A DNA stretch of 64,000 bases, taken from contig CAWHYJ010000020.1 in assembly GCA_963833495.1 (NCBI GenBank), positions 186,001 to 250,000 on the forward strand. The letters run 5' to 3'. Every line of letters begins with the position of its first letter. Within the stretch, counting starts at the first letter, position 1. The position numbers were made by a program, and so were the translations under genes. The notes beneath the pieces were generated by a model. That model was not told the origin of the DNA, searched no databases, and saw only the letters and a list, made by a program, of their open reading frames with translations. Positions 31,281 to 40,793 of the stretch are shown one piece after another. This DNA is from Fodinibacter sp963833495 (GTDB taxonomy: Bacteria; Actinomycetota; Actinomycetes; Actinomycetales; Dermatophilaceae).

Positions 31281-33450
31281 CGGTCACCTCCCGCACGTCC
31301 CAGACGTACACGCCTCCGGTGTGCACCGGGGCGCCGAACGCCGAGGTCAGCGAGCTGAGCAGCACCGGCGCCTCCGGGCGCGCGTCGGGCAGCACGACGG
31401 CATCCACCCGCCCGGCCCGCAGGTCGCCCCTGAACTGGGCCACCTGCGCCGGGTCCGCCACCTGGGCCTGACCGCTCTGGGTGATGTCGGACATCCACTG
31501 GGTCAGCGCGCTGGGGGTGGCGCCGTACTGGCCACCGCGCGCCGTCGTGGAGTCGGGTCCCACGAAGTAGCCGGCGACGACGGGGAAGCCCCAGCGAGCC
31601 TGCGCCTGCCACTCCAGCGCCCGGGTGTCGGCGACCCAGGGCGCCGGAGCCGCGAGCACGGAGCCGCCCTCGTCGACCCAGTCGCGCCACCTGCCGTCGC
31701 TGAAGAAGGTCGGCATCGGCGCCTTCTGGTCGACGACCAGGGGGGTCGGCAGCACCGGCAGCAGCACCAGCAGCGCCGCGAAGCCGGCCACGACCAGGCC
31801 GGTGCCGGCGTTCCGGGCATACCGGGTGGTGAGCCGGCGCACCTCCTCGATGCCGAGTGCGAGCAGCGCACCCAGCGCCGGCACGGCGATGAGCGCGAAG
31901 CGGGTCGGCAGCACGTTGCCGAGCACCGGCAGCTCGTCGAGCAGCGCCCAGGGCCCCGGGATGCCGGTCGCGCGACCCCGCACCATGACGTCTTCACCGA
32001 GCGAGAGCCAGCACGAGAACAGGACGACCGCGCCGAGGGCCTGCACCAGCGTGCGGCGCCAGAGCAGCGCGACCACGGCCGCGGCGCCGACCATCAGCGG
32101 GATGCCGAAGAAGGAGTTCTCCTCGGTGCGGTTCATCGACACCGCTGCCGAGGCCCACGGGTCCGCACCGATGCTGCGGGTGGCCCGCCCGAACAGCTGG
32201 GCGAGGTCGTTGCCGGCCGGCGGGTGGTAGATGTCGCCGTAGCTCTGCGGCCCGGCGAACTGCCACCACAGCGGGAGGGCGACGACCGCGAGGCACACGC
32301 CGGCGGCGACGCCGACGCCGGGCAGCATCCGGCGCACCGGCAGCTGACCGTGCGCGAGGTAGACGACACCCCCGATCGCCAGGCCGACCGCGGTGAGCAG
32401 CAGCACCTCCTCGCCGATGAACACCTGCCAGGCGGCCAGCAGGCCGAGCACGATGCCGTTGCGAACCGGTCGTCCCTCGCCCTGCGCCAGGCGCAGCACC
32501 CGGTCGACGATGACCGGCACGAGGAACTGCGCCACGAAGTTCGGGTGCCCGTTCGCGTGCGACACCATGCCCGGCGCGAAGCCGATGAACCCGGCGCCGA
32601 TGGCAGCGGCCAGCGGGTGCACGGTGAGCCGGCGACGGAACAGCCAGAACCAGGCGGAGGCCGTGAGCGCCAGCCCGAGCAGCTCGACGACGAGGAAGGT
32701 GACCGAGGGCCCGGCGAGCAGGGTGAGGGGCGCGAGCGGGATGCCCAGGCCCAGCACCGCGGCGTTGGCCATCAGGTTCACCCCGGCCGGGAAGTTCTGC
32801 AGGTCGGAGAAGAGGGGGTTGGACAGGGAGGTCAGGTTGTGGGCGGCGGCACCGAAGTACCACTCGAAGGCCTGTTGGTCCTGCACGCCCTGCGAGAGGT
32901 AGCCGGTGCGCGGGCTGGCGACCAGGCCGGCCAGCACCCATGCCGCGAGCACCAGGTAGGCCAGCGGCGCCCACAGGTCGGCGCGCCCCAGCGGTACCGG
33001 CTGGGCCGGGTGCTCGGGGTCTTCCGGGTATTCGGGGCGTCCGGCAGCCGGGGACGCGTGGCGGCCGGCTGCCGGACCGGGTCGAGGGGGCGGCTCGTCC
33101 TCCGCCGGTCGGCGCTCGTCGACCTCCGGGGCCGAGGTCGACGGCGGTGCGAGGAGCGGCTCGCCGCGCAGCACGGCGATCGCGCGGTCGTGCTCGGCGA
33201 CGCGGGCCTCGAGGGAGTCGAGCACGGTGTCGACCTGGTCCATCCGGTAGCCGCGCACCTGCGCCCCGAACCCCGGGGCACCGAGGTGATGGTCGGGCTC
33301 GGCGGGTGCAGCGGCATCCTCGGGCTCGGCCAGTCCGCCGTACTCGCCCATCCCGGCGAAGCGCTCGGGCGACCGCGGGCGACCGAGAAGGAAGGCGGCC
33401 GCCACGACCACCGCGACGCCGAGCAGGGCCAGGAAGACCGCCCAGGTCAC
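31267..33450 (-). CDS. GT-C glycosyltransferase-like membrane protein with N-terminal DivIVA-type motif
   Basis: 727 residues in one uninterrupted frame. An N-terminal membrane segment (2-22) and a cytoplasmic region contain RGYRMDQVD at 66-74 followed by a short coiled coil, the signature of DivIVA-type domains that bind curved membrane or polar scaffolds. After a Pro-rich linker (100-155) come about eleven membrane segments and a large C-terminal extracytoplasmic domain, in the style of bacterial GT-C glycosyltransferases of unknown donor and acceptor. The combination suggests a glycosyltransferase targeted to poles or septum; that is inference. The start overlaps the SRPBCC gene (ATGA). 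An internal start producing a transferase without the motif cannot be excluded. Confidence 0.8.
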   Translation of the reverse strand: MTWAVFLALLGVAVVVAAAFLLGRPRSPERFAGMGEYGGLAEPEDAAAPAEPDHHLGAPGFGAQVRGYRMDQVDTVLDSLEARVAEHDRAIAVLRGEPLLAPPSTSAPEVDERRPAEDEPPPRPGPAAGRHASPAAGRPEYPEDPEHPAQPVPLGRADLWAPLAYLVLAAWVLAGLVASPRTGYLSQGVQDQQAFEWYFGAAAHNLTSLSNPLFSDLQNFPAGVNLMANAAVLGLGIPLAPLTLLAGPSVTFLVVELLGLALTASAWFWLFRRRLTVHPLAAAIGAGFIGFAPGMVSHANGHPNFVAQFLVPVIVDRVLRLAQGEGRPVRNGIVLGLLAAWQVFIGEEVLLLTAVGLAIGGVVYLAHGQLPVRRMLPGVGVAAGVCLAVVALPLWWQFAGPQSYGDIYHPPAGNDLAQLFGRATRSIGADPWASAAVSMNRTEENSFFGIPLMVGAAAVVALLWRRTLVQALGAVVLFSCWLSLGEDVMVRGRATGIPGPWALLDELPVLGNVLPTRFALIAVPALGALLALGIEEVRRLTTRYARNAGTGLVVAGFAALLVLLPVLPTPLVVDQKAPMPTFFSDGRWRDWVDEGGSVLAAPAPWVADTRALEWQAQARWGFPVVAGYFVGPDSTTARGGQYGATPSALTQWMSDITQSGQAQVADPAQVAQFRGDLRAGRVDAVVLPDARPEAPVLLSSLTSAFGAPVHTGGVYVWDVREVTDGAG

Positions 33451-33896
33451 GGCGCGCTCCGCTCCCCTGCGACCGCCCGGGCCAGCAGCCCGTCGACGAC
33501 GCGTGAGAAGAGGACCACGCCCAGCCGGTCACCCGCGGGGCGGGTGAGCCGGCGCAGCCCGGGCAGCCAGAGCTCCTCGGTCCAGCCCACCAGTGAGCCG
33601 GTGGTCGCGACGGGGTCGGGCTCGACGGTGATCTCGGCCCAGCCGCGCAGGAAGTGCCCGGTCTTGACCAGGCGCAGCCGCCGGCCGGGCTCGAGGGCCG
33701 TGACGAGCATGCGGTCGGCCAGGCCGAGGGGGCCGAGCCGGGTCCAGGCGACGACCTCGGTGCCGACGGTGAGGCCGGCATCGGGCACCTCGAGGTCGGT
33801 GAGGGGTACGTGCCGGGTGTGCTCGGCGAGGTCGGTCAGGGCCGTCCAGGCCGCCTCCGGCGACAGGGTGGTGCGGCGCCTGACGGTGAACGCCAC
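33447..33896 (-). CDS. SRPBCC (START-like) ligand-binding protein
   Basis: 149 residues from the GTG at 33896, with GAGGTGA 4 nt upstream. The start MAFTVRRRTTLSPEAAWTAL and the FLRGWAEITVEP and WTEELW strands match polyketide cyclase/SRPBCC-type helix-grip proteins, which hold a hydrophobic ligand in a deep pocket. No catalytic residues are defined. It sits between two DivIVA-motif proteins and before two membrane glycosyltransferases, so a lipid or polyprenyl ligand is a reasonable guess. The gene overlaps its upstream neighbour by 61 bp and its downstream neighbour by 4 bp. Confidence 0.75.
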   Translation of the reverse strand: MAFTVRRRTTLSPEAAWTALTDLAEHTRHVPLTDLEVPDAGLTVGTEVVAWTRLGPLGLADRMLVTALEPGRRLRLVKTGHFLRGWAEITVEPDPVATTGSLVGWTEELWLPGLRRLTRPAGDRLGVVLFSRVVDGLLARAVAGERSAP

Positions 33897-34255
33897 GCCG
33901 TCACCTCGCCTCGGTCGTCGACCGAGGGCTGCGGGCGGTCGTCGACCGAGGGCTGCGGGCGGTCGTCGGCCGCAGACTGCGCGCGCAGCTCGGCCAGGGT
34001 GCGCTCGCGCTCGGCCAGCTCGTCGCGCAGCACCTCGAGCCGGTCGTCGACGTCCTCCATCCGGTAGCCGCGCAGCGCCGTGTCGAAGCGCACGGCATCG
34101 ACGTCGTCGGCCTGCGGGTGCTCAGGGAGGCCCGGGTCGGGGGTGGAGCGCACGGCATCCGCAAGGGGGTCGGCCGGGAGCCGGCCGGTTGCCACGCCGA
34201 GCACCGCCGCCACGAGGGCGACGGCGACGAGCACGAGGATGACGTTCGGAACCAC
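33836..34255 (-). CDS. Small membrane protein with DivIVA-type motif
   Basis: 139 residues from the GTG at 34255. One membrane helix (about 4-22), then RGYRMEDVD at 62-70 followed by a coiled-coil stretch (DRLEVLRDELAERERTLAEL), and a tail with two DDRPQPSV repeats. Small proteins of this layout are widespread in Actinobacteria (Rv1209 in M. tuberculosis, from memory) and are annotated as DivIVA-domain proteins. It leads a four-gene operon from its own leaderless promoter. Its last 20 codons overlap the SRPBCC gene in another frame, an unusually long overlap, so the true end may differ. Confidence 0.72.
   Translation of the reverse strand: MVPNVILVLVAVALVAAVLGVATGRLPADPLADAVRSTPDPGLPEHPQADDVDAVRFDTALRGYRMEDVDDRLEVLRDELAERERTLAELRAQSAADDRPQPSVDDRPQPSVDDRGEVTAWRSPSGAAPPCRRRRPGRP
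33913..33975. repeat. 24-bp tandem repeat near the end of the small DivIVA-motif gene
   Basis: Two perfect 24-bp copies (33913-33936 and 33937-33960, starting GGTCGTCGACCGAGGGCTGC) are followed by a partial third copy. They encode the DDRPQPSV repeats. Confidence 0.85.
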
Positions 34256-34262
34256 GCAGCAG

Positions 34263-34268
34263 ATCCTA
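34263..34268 (-). promoter_or_regulatory. -10 box TAGGAT of a leaderless promoter
   Basis: TAGGAT lies 7 nt before the GTG at 34255, in the 29-bp gap after the LOG gene. It drives the DivIVA/glycosyltransferase operon. Confidence 0.6.
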
Positions 34269-34284
34269 CGGCGGCGAGCGGCGG

Positions 34285-35169
34285 CTACTCGGGGTGCGTC
34301 GCGGGAGGGGTGGGACTCGACGGTGCGGTGGGGGGCCGGCGCACTCCCCCGAGGCCGCCGGCCGGGGTCTGCGCGGCGACGATGGCCGCGACCGCCTCGT
34401 CGACGTCGTCGGTGACGGTGAGCAGGTCGATGTCGCGGCGGTTGACGGTGCCCGCGTCGGCCGCCGTCGTGCGCAACCAGTCGAGCAGGCCGCCCCAGTA
34501 GGCCGAGCCGAGCAGCACGATCGGGAAGCTGGTGACCTTCTGGGTCTGCACCAGGGTCACCGCCTCGAACAGCTCGTCGAGGGTGCCGAACCCGCCGGGC
34601 AGCACGACGAAGCCCTGGGCGTACTTGACGAACATCGTCTTGCGGGCGAAGAAGTAGCGGAAGTTGACCCCCAGGTCGACGAACTCGTTGAGCCCGGCCT
34701 CGAAGGGCAGCTCGATGCCGAGACCGACCGAGGTGCCGCCGGCCTCGAGCGCGCCGCGGTTGGCGGCCTCCATGGCGCCGGGGCCACCGCCGGTGATCAC
34801 CGCGTAGCCGGCGGCCACCAGCGCCGCGCCGACCTGAATCCCCAGCTGGTAGGTCGGGTGCTCGGGGCGGGTTCGGGCCGACCCGAACACGCTGACGGCC
34901 GGGCCGACCTCGGCCAGCGCCCCGAACCCGGTGACGAACTCGCTCTGGATGCGCATCACGCGCCAGGGGTCGGTGTGCAGCCAGTCGGCCGAGCCGCTGC
35001 TGTCGAGCAGCCGGGCGTCGGTGGTCGAGCCGGGCACCTTGGAGCCGCGCATGACGACCGGGCCCTGGTGGTAGTCGCGGTCGGCGGACCGGGTGGGGCT
35101 CAGGGGGTTGAGCGGGTTCGTGGTGGTGACGGGGTCAGGGGTGTTCGGCGTGTTCGGGGCGGGGTCCAC
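34285..35169 (-). CDS. LOG family protein (TIGR00730-type)
   Basis: 294 residues from a leaderless GTG at 35169. LOG proteins hydrolyse cytokinin-like nucleoside monophosphates to free base and ribose phosphate; many bacterial ones act on AMP or have unknown substrates. The hallmark GGGPGAMEAANRGA (about 160-173) and PGGFGTLDE (about 222-230) motifs are both present. A Thr/Pro/Asn-rich N-terminus of about 40 residues is extra to the family core. Its place beside dapE matches M. tuberculosis Rv1202-Rv1205. It is cytoplasmic. Confidence 0.88.
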   Translation of the reverse strand: MDPAPNTPNTPDPVTTTNPLNPLSPTRSADRDYHQGPVVMRGSKVPGSTTDARLLDSSGSADWLHTDPWRVMRIQSEFVTGFGALAEVGPAVSVFGSARTRPEHPTYQLGIQVGAALVAAGYAVITGGGPGAMEAANRGALEAGGTSVGLGIELPFEAGLNEFVDLGVNFRYFFARKTMFVKYAQGFVVLPGGFGTLDELFEAVTLVQTQKVTSFPIVLLGSAYWGGLLDWLRTTAADAGTVNRRDIDLLTVTDDVDEAVAAIVAAQTPAGGLGGVRRPPTAPSSPTPPATHPE

Positions 35170-35175
35170 CGCGCC

Positions 35176-35181
35176 ACTGTA
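35176..35181 (-). promoter_or_regulatory. -10 box TACAGT of a leaderless promoter
   Basis: TACAGT lies 6 nt before the GTG at 35169. It supports a start that includes the low-complexity N-terminus. Confidence 0.55.
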
Positions 35182-35209
35182 TGCGGGCGCCTGACCGGGC
35201 CGGTGGTTC

Positions 35210-36304
35210 TCAGGCCAGCCAGCGGAGCAGGGCGGCCTCGCACGCGGTGTACTGCTGCACCGGGCACTGCTCGTCGTCCATGTGGGCGAGGTTGGGGTCG
35301 CCGGGGCCGAAGTTGACGGCGGGCACGCCCATCGCCGAGAAGCGGGCGACGTCGGTCCAGCCCTGCTTGGCCTCGACCGGCAGGCCGAGCGCCTCGACGA
35401 ACGCCTTGGCCGCCGGTAGGTGCAGACCGGGGCGGGCGCCGCCGGCGTTGTCGACCACGTCGACGTCGAAGCCGGAGAAGACCTCGCGCACGTGGGCGTC
35501 GGCCTCCTCCTCCGACAGCGAGGGCGCGTAGCGGTAGTTGACGGTGACCACGCAGCGGTCGGGGATGACGTTGGTCGCGACCCCGCCCTGGATGAGCACG
35601 GCGTTGAGCGCCTCGCGGAACTCCAGCTCGTCGACGACCCGGGTGACCGGCTGATAGGCGACCAGCCGGGCGAGCACCTCGGCGGCGTCGTGGATGGCGT
35701 TGTGCCCCTTCCACGGCCGCGCCGAGTGGGAGGCGATGCCCTTGGTCGACACCTCGGCGCGCAGGGTTCCCTTGCAGCCGCCCTCGACGCGGGCGTCGGT
35801 GGGCTCCAGGAGCACCGCGAAGTCCGCGTCGGCGATGAGCTCGGGCCGCTGCTGCTGCACGTGGAGCAGCCCGTTGTACTTCGAGTCGATCTCCTCGGCC
35901 TCGTAGAAGACGAACGTGACGTCGCGGCTGGGCTCGGGCACGTCGTGGGCGACCCGCAGCATCACGGCGACGCCGCCCTTCATGTCGACGGTGCCCCGGC
36001 CCCAGAGCACCTCTCCCCCGGCGGAGGCGACGCGGCGGGTCGGCAGGTTGGCCGGGTCGGTCGTCAGGGGCACGGTGTCGATGTGCCCGGCCAGCACCAC
36101 CCGCTCGTCGCGGCCGAGGTTCGTGCGCGCCACCACGGTGTTGCCGATGCGGGTCACCTCGAGGTGCGCCAGGTCGCGGACCGCAGCCTCCACGGCATCC
36201 GCCAGGGTTTGTTCGTCGAGGCTCACCGACTCGATGTCGCACACCGCGGCGGTGAGCGAGGTGACGTCGGTGGTGAGGTCGAGGGCGGTGGTCGTCGACG
36301 GCAT
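35210..36304 (-). CDS. dapE: Succinyl-diaminopimelate desuccinylase
   Basis: 364 residues from the ATG at 36304, chosen over a GTG nine bases upstream because the -10 box is 7 nt from the ATG. A zinc M20 hydrolase that releases succinate from N-succinyl-L,L-diaminopimelate, the penultimate route to meso-DAP and lysine. Metal ligands are visible in LAGHIDTVP (His74, Asp76), GRGTVDMKGG (Asp107) and EAEEID (Glu137/138). It diverges from dapD, with dapC about 3 kb away, so the succinylase branch of DAP synthesis is nearly complete in this window. Confidence 0.93.
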   Translation of the reverse strand: MPSTTTALDLTTDVTSLTAAVCDIESVSLDEQTLADAVEAAVRDLAHLEVTRIGNTVVARTNLGRDERVVLAGHIDTVPLTTDPANLPTRRVASAGGEVLWGRGTVDMKGGVAVMLRVAHDVPEPSRDVTFVFYEAEEIDSKYNGLLHVQQQRPELIADADFAVLLEPTDARVEGGCKGTLRAEVSTKGIASHSARPWKGHNAIHDAAEVLARLVAYQPVTRVVDELEFREALNAVLIQGGVATNVIPDRCVVTVNYRYAPSLSEEEADAHVREVFSGFDVDVVDNAGGARPGLHLPAAKAFVEALGLPVEAKQGWTDVARFSAMGVPAVNFGPGDPNLAHMDDEQCPVQQYTACEAALLRWLA

Positions 36305-36311
36305 ACCGGCC

Positions 36312-36317
36312 ACCTTA
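36312..36317 (-). promoter_or_regulatory. -10 box TAAGGT of a leaderless promoter
   Basis: TAAGGT lies 7 nt before the dapE ATG at 36304. The divergent dapD -10 is 18 bp away, so the two polymerases would compete. Confidence 0.55.
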
Positions 36318-36335
36318 ACGACCGGGTCGCCCCTC

Positions 36336-36341
36336 TACGCT
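36336..36341 (+). promoter_or_regulatory. -10 box TACGCT of a leaderless promoter
   Basis: TACGCT lies 7 nt before the dapD ATG at 36349 with no Shine-Dalgarno between. Confidence 0.6.
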
Positions 36342-36348
36342 GGTCGCC

Positions 36349-37281
36349 ATGACGCGCACCGCCTGGGGCCACGCCCTGCTCACCCGCACCGACGACGGGA
36401 CCGTCCTCGACGCCTGGTTCCCCTCGCCGGCGCTCGGCGAGCCGGGCGGCGCGGGCGAGCTCGCGGCCCCCGCCGGGCTCGAGGCGCTGGTGGGCGGCGA
36501 CGACGCCCGTGGGGTGCACCGCGAGGTGCGGCTGGTGACGGCCGATCTCGATGCCCCGCCCACCGACGCCGCCGACGGCTGGCTGCGGCTGCACCTGCTC
36601 TCGCACCGGCTGGTGCGGCCCAACTCGGTGTCGCTCGACGGCCTGTTCGGCGTGCTCACCAACGTGGTGTGGACCTCGCAGGGCCCGTGTGCGGTCGAGG
36701 GCTTCGAGCTGGCCCGGGTGCGGATGCTCGCCCGCGGCCCGGTGCAGGTGTTCGGCATCGACAAGTTCCCGCGGATGACCGACTACGTCGTGCCGAGCGG
36801 CGTGCGCATCGCGGATGCCGACCGCGTGCGCCTGGGCGCCCACCTCGCCAGCGGCACCACCGTGATGCACGAGGGGTTCGTCAACTTCAACGCCGGCACG
36901 CTCGGCACCTCCATGGTCGAGGGCCGGATCAGCCAAGGGGTCGTCGTGGGCGACGGCTCCGACATCGGGGGCGGGGCCTCGACGATGGGCACCCTGTCCG
37001 GCGGCGGCACGGAACGCGTGAGCATCGGCGAGCGTTGCCTGCTCGGAGCCGAGTCCGGGCTGGGCATCGCCCTCGGCGACGACTGCGTCGTCGAGGCCGG
37101 GCTCTACGTCACGGCTGGGACGAAGGTGACCCTGCCCGACGGCACGGTCACCAAGGCACGCGAGCTGTCCGGGCAGAGCAACCTGCTCTTCCTGCGCAAC
37201 TCGGTGACCGGGGCGGTGGAGGCGCGCCCGCGCGACGGCCACGGCATCGTGCTCAACTCCGCGCTCCACGCCAACGACTGA
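36349..37281 (+). CDS. dapD: Tetrahydrodipicolinate N-succinyltransferase, actinobacterial type
   Basis: 310 residues. It succinylates tetrahydrodipicolinate in DAP/lysine synthesis. The N-terminal domain (about 1-120) ends in an ELARVRMLARGPVQVFGIDKFPRM stretch, followed by a left-handed beta-helix of hexapeptide repeats (about 140-265: MHEGFVNFNAGTLGTSMVEG, VVVGDGSDIGGGAS, CLLGAESGLGIALG). The short C-terminus ends the trimer interface. Length and pattern match the M. tuberculosis type (Rv1201c) rather than E. coli DapD. It is transcribed divergently from dapE. Confidence 0.93.
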   Translation: MTRTAWGHALLTRTDDGTVLDAWFPSPALGEPGGAGELAAPAGLEALVGGDDARGVHREVRLVTADLDAPPTDAADGWLRLHLLSHRLVRPNSVSLDGLFGVLTNVVWTSQGPCAVEGFELARVRMLARGPVQVFGIDKFPRMTDYVVPSGVRIADADRVRLGAHLASGTTVMHEGFVNFNAGTLGTSMVEGRISQGVVVGDGSDIGGGASTMGTLSGGGTERVSIGERCLLGAESGLGIALGDDCVVEAGLYVTAGTKVTLPDGTVTKARELSGQSNLLFLRNSVTGAVEARPRDGHGIVLNSALHAND

Positions 37282-37282
37282 C

Positions 37283-37307
37283 CGGCGCCGCGACCACTGC
37301 GGCGCCG
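37283..37307 (+). terminator. Hairpin after dapD
   Basis: Nine-base perfect arms (CGGCGCCGC and its complement, 37283-37291 and 37299-37307) enclose a 7-nt loop immediately after the dapD stop. No T-run follows. Confidence 0.6.
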
Positions 37308-37341
37308 CACCACCCACGAACTCACGAAGGACTTCCACCGC

Positions 37342-38235
37342 ATGCCGCGCACTGCCCGGGGCGCCATCACCCTCGCCGAGGAGCAGCCTCGCTCGCCGCG
37401 CCACCGCCGACTGGTGGCCGTGCTGGTCGTCGTCGTGCTCGGCGTCGTCGGCACGGCGACGGTCCTGGGAGTGAAGCACCTGCGCGCGATCGTGTCTGGC
37501 GAGAAGTGCCAGGTCACGGCATCCGGCTCGACCTTCTCGTGGGCGCCCGACCAGGCGAGCAACGCGGCCGCGATCACCGCGATCGCCCTCCAGCGCGGGA
37601 TGCCGCCGCGCGCCGCCACCATCGCGATCGCGACGGCGATGCAGGAGTCGAAGGTGCGCAACGTGAAGTTCGGCGACCGCGACTCGCTCGGGCTGTTCCA
37701 GCAGCGGCCCTCGCAGGGGTGGGGAACGGCCGAGCAGATCCTCAACCCGGAGTACTCGACGAACAAGTTCTACGACGCACTGGAGAAGATCAAGGGCTAC
37801 CGGGCGATGGACATCGCGCAGGCGGCCCAGAAGGTGCAACGGTCAGCCGCGGGTGGGGCCTACGCCCAGCACGAGGCTCAGGCCAGGGTGACCGCGTCGG
37901 TGCTCTCGGGCCAGACGCACGCGGGCGTGGTGTGCGCCCTGAAGGACCCGAAGACCGCGGGCGACCCCGCGAAGGTCGCAGCGCTGGTGGAGAAGGACTT
38001 CGGCGTCTCGGCCACGCCGGGCAAGGGCACGGTCACCGTCTCGGCGGACAGCCCCGACCTGGCCTGGGCGGTCGGCTCGTGGGCCGTGGCGCGGGCGGTC
38101 GACACCGGCGCCACCGGGGTCGTCGTGGGTGACCGCGAGTGGCGACGCGGCATGTCGGACTCGGCGCTGACCTGGCACACCGTGGAGCCGGCGTCGGGCA
38201 CCGACGCGAACACGGTCACCATCTCCCTCACCTGA
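37342..38235 (+). CDS. Membrane-anchored lysozyme-like domain protein
   Basis: 297 residues. One N-terminal membrane segment (about 23-43) places the rest outside. A region at about 65-145 (IAIATAMQESKVRNVKFG, DSLGLFQQRPSQGWG) has the Glu and the LGLFQQ features of soluble lytic transglycosylase/lysozyme-like folds; the Glu of MQES is a candidate acid. The C-terminal third has no recognised family. Similar proteins are often mislabelled as heavy metal transporters. Nothing shows whether it still cleaves glycan. GAAGGA lies about 10 nt before the ATG. Confidence 0.75.
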   Translation: MPRTARGAITLAEEQPRSPRHRRLVAVLVVVVLGVVGTATVLGVKHLRAIVSGEKCQVTASGSTFSWAPDQASNAAAITAIALQRGMPPRAATIAIATAMQESKVRNVKFGDRDSLGLFQQRPSQGWGTAEQILNPEYSTNKFYDALEKIKGYRAMDIAQAAQKVQRSAAGGAYAQHEAQARVTASVLSGQTHAGVVCALKDPKTAGDPAKVAALVEKDFGVSATPGKGTVTVSADSPDLAWAVGSWAVARAVDTGATGVVVGDREWRRGMSDSALTWHTVEPASGTDANTVTISLT

Positions 38236-38260
38236 GCCGGCGGCTCACCCGGACGACTGG

Positions 38261-39547
<1,287 letters not shown>

Positions 39548-39630
39548 GGCACGAGTTCCTTACTGATCGGGCACGGGGTCGTTCGACCCTACAACCAGCG
39601 ATCCGGGCATCGACCGGGAGGCAACGTGAC

Positions 39631-40791
39631 CTAGGCCTCGTGCGGTCGGCCGAGACGACGAACGGCCGCGGCCACGCGTTCGTCGGTCGCGGTGAGCGCG
39701 AGGCGCACGTGCTCGCGCCCGGCCGGCCCGTAGAAGTCGCCCGGCGCCGCGAGGATGCCGCGCGCGGCCAGCCGCTCGATGGTGGCCCGCCCGTCCTCCC
39801 CCGCCGTCGCCCACAGGTAGAGCCCCGCCTCGGAGTCGTCGACGCGCAGCCCGAACGCCTCGACTGCCGGCAGCAGCGCGGCGCGCCGCGCCGCGTAGCG
39901 GGCCTTCTGCTCGGTGACGTGACCGGCATCCGACAGCGCGGCGAGGACGGCCCGCTGCACCGGCCACGGCACCATCATCCCGGCGTGCTTGCGCACCTCG
40001 AGCAGCCGGCCGACCAGCGCCGGGTCGCCGGCGACGAACGCCCCGCGGTAGCCGGCCAGGTTGGACTGCTTGGACAGCGAGTAGACGCACAGCAGGCCCT
40101 CGTGCGAGCCACCGGTGACCCGGGGGTCGAGGATCGAGGGCGTGGTCGGCGGCTCGCGCGACCCGGCCGGGCGCGGGCGCCAGTCGAGCTCGGCGTAGCA
40201 CTCGTCGGAGGCGACGACCACGCCGTGCTCGCGCGCCCAGGAGACGACCTTCGCCAGGTGCTCGATGCCGAGCACCTTTCCGGTGGGGTTGCCGGGAGTG
40301 TTGAGCCACAACAGCTTCGGCGTGGTGGATGCCGTCAGCGGGCCCAGCGCGGTGAGCGCGTCGACCGCCACCGGAGTGGCGCCCGCGAGCCGCGCGCCGA
40401 CGTCGTAGGTCGGGTAGGCGGCGCGGGGGAAGGCGACGACGTCACCGGGGCCCAGGCCCATCAGCAGGGGCAGCCACGCGACGAGCTCCTTGGAGCCGAT
40501 GGTCGGCAGCACCCCGGCGGGGTCGACGTCGGGCACGCCGCGCCGGGCCGCGAACCAGGTTGCCACCGCCTCGCGCAGGTCGGTGGTGCCCCAGGTGAGG
40601 GGGTAGCCGTGCGCGTCGGAGGCCTGCGCCAGCGCCTCGCGCACCACCGCGGGCGTCGGGTCGACCGGCGTGCCCACCGACAGGTCGACCAGCCCCTCGC
40701 CCGCCGCCCCGAGCGACGGGTCGGAAAAGGCACTCGCCCGCTCCTTGGTCGGAGCGAGCGAGTCCCAGGGGAAGTCGGGCAGGCGGAGCAC
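39631..40791 (-). CDS. dapC: Succinyldiaminopimelate transaminase
   Basis: 386 residues from the GTG at 40791, 2 nt after the ferredoxin stop, so translation is coupled. A class I/II fold-type I PLP aminotransferase that converts N-succinyl-2-amino-6-ketopimelate to N-succinyl-L,L-DAP. NTPGNPTGKV (about 160), SDECYAELDW (about 190) and the PLP lysine in YSLSKQSNLAGYR (about 235) are family hallmarks. Co-transcription with a 7Fe ferredoxin is the same as in M. tuberculosis (Rv1177-Rv1178) and supports DapC over other aminotransferases. Confidence 0.9.
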   Translation of the reverse strand: MLRLPDFPWDSLAPTKERASAFSDPSLGAAGEGLVDLSVGTPVDPTPAVVREALAQASDAHGYPLTWGTTDLREAVATWFAARRGVPDVDPAGVLPTIGSKELVAWLPLLMGLGPGDVVAFPRAAYPTYDVGARLAGATPVAVDALTALGPLTASTTPKLLWLNTPGNPTGKVLGIEHLAKVVSWAREHGVVVASDECYAELDWRPRPAGSREPPTTPSILDPRVTGGSHEGLLCVYSLSKQSNLAGYRGAFVAGDPALVGRLLEVRKHAGMMVPWPVQRAVLAALSDAGHVTEQKARYAARRAALLPAVEAFGLRVDDSEAGLYLWATAGEDGRATIERLAARGILAAPGDFYGPAGREHVRLALTATDERVAAAVRRLGRPHEA

Positions 40792-40793
40792 CG

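Noticed and set aside
31162..34242. A 1026-codon open frame on the plus strand across the glycosyltransferase operon
   Set aside because: It is antisense to four genes with recognised domains. Its protein is dominated by Arg, His, Gly and Glu, the usual product of reading high-GC genes backwards.
37342..38235. Heavy metal transporter, a label often given to this type of protein
   Set aside because: Only one membrane segment and no metal-binding motif; the visible domain is lysozyme-like.
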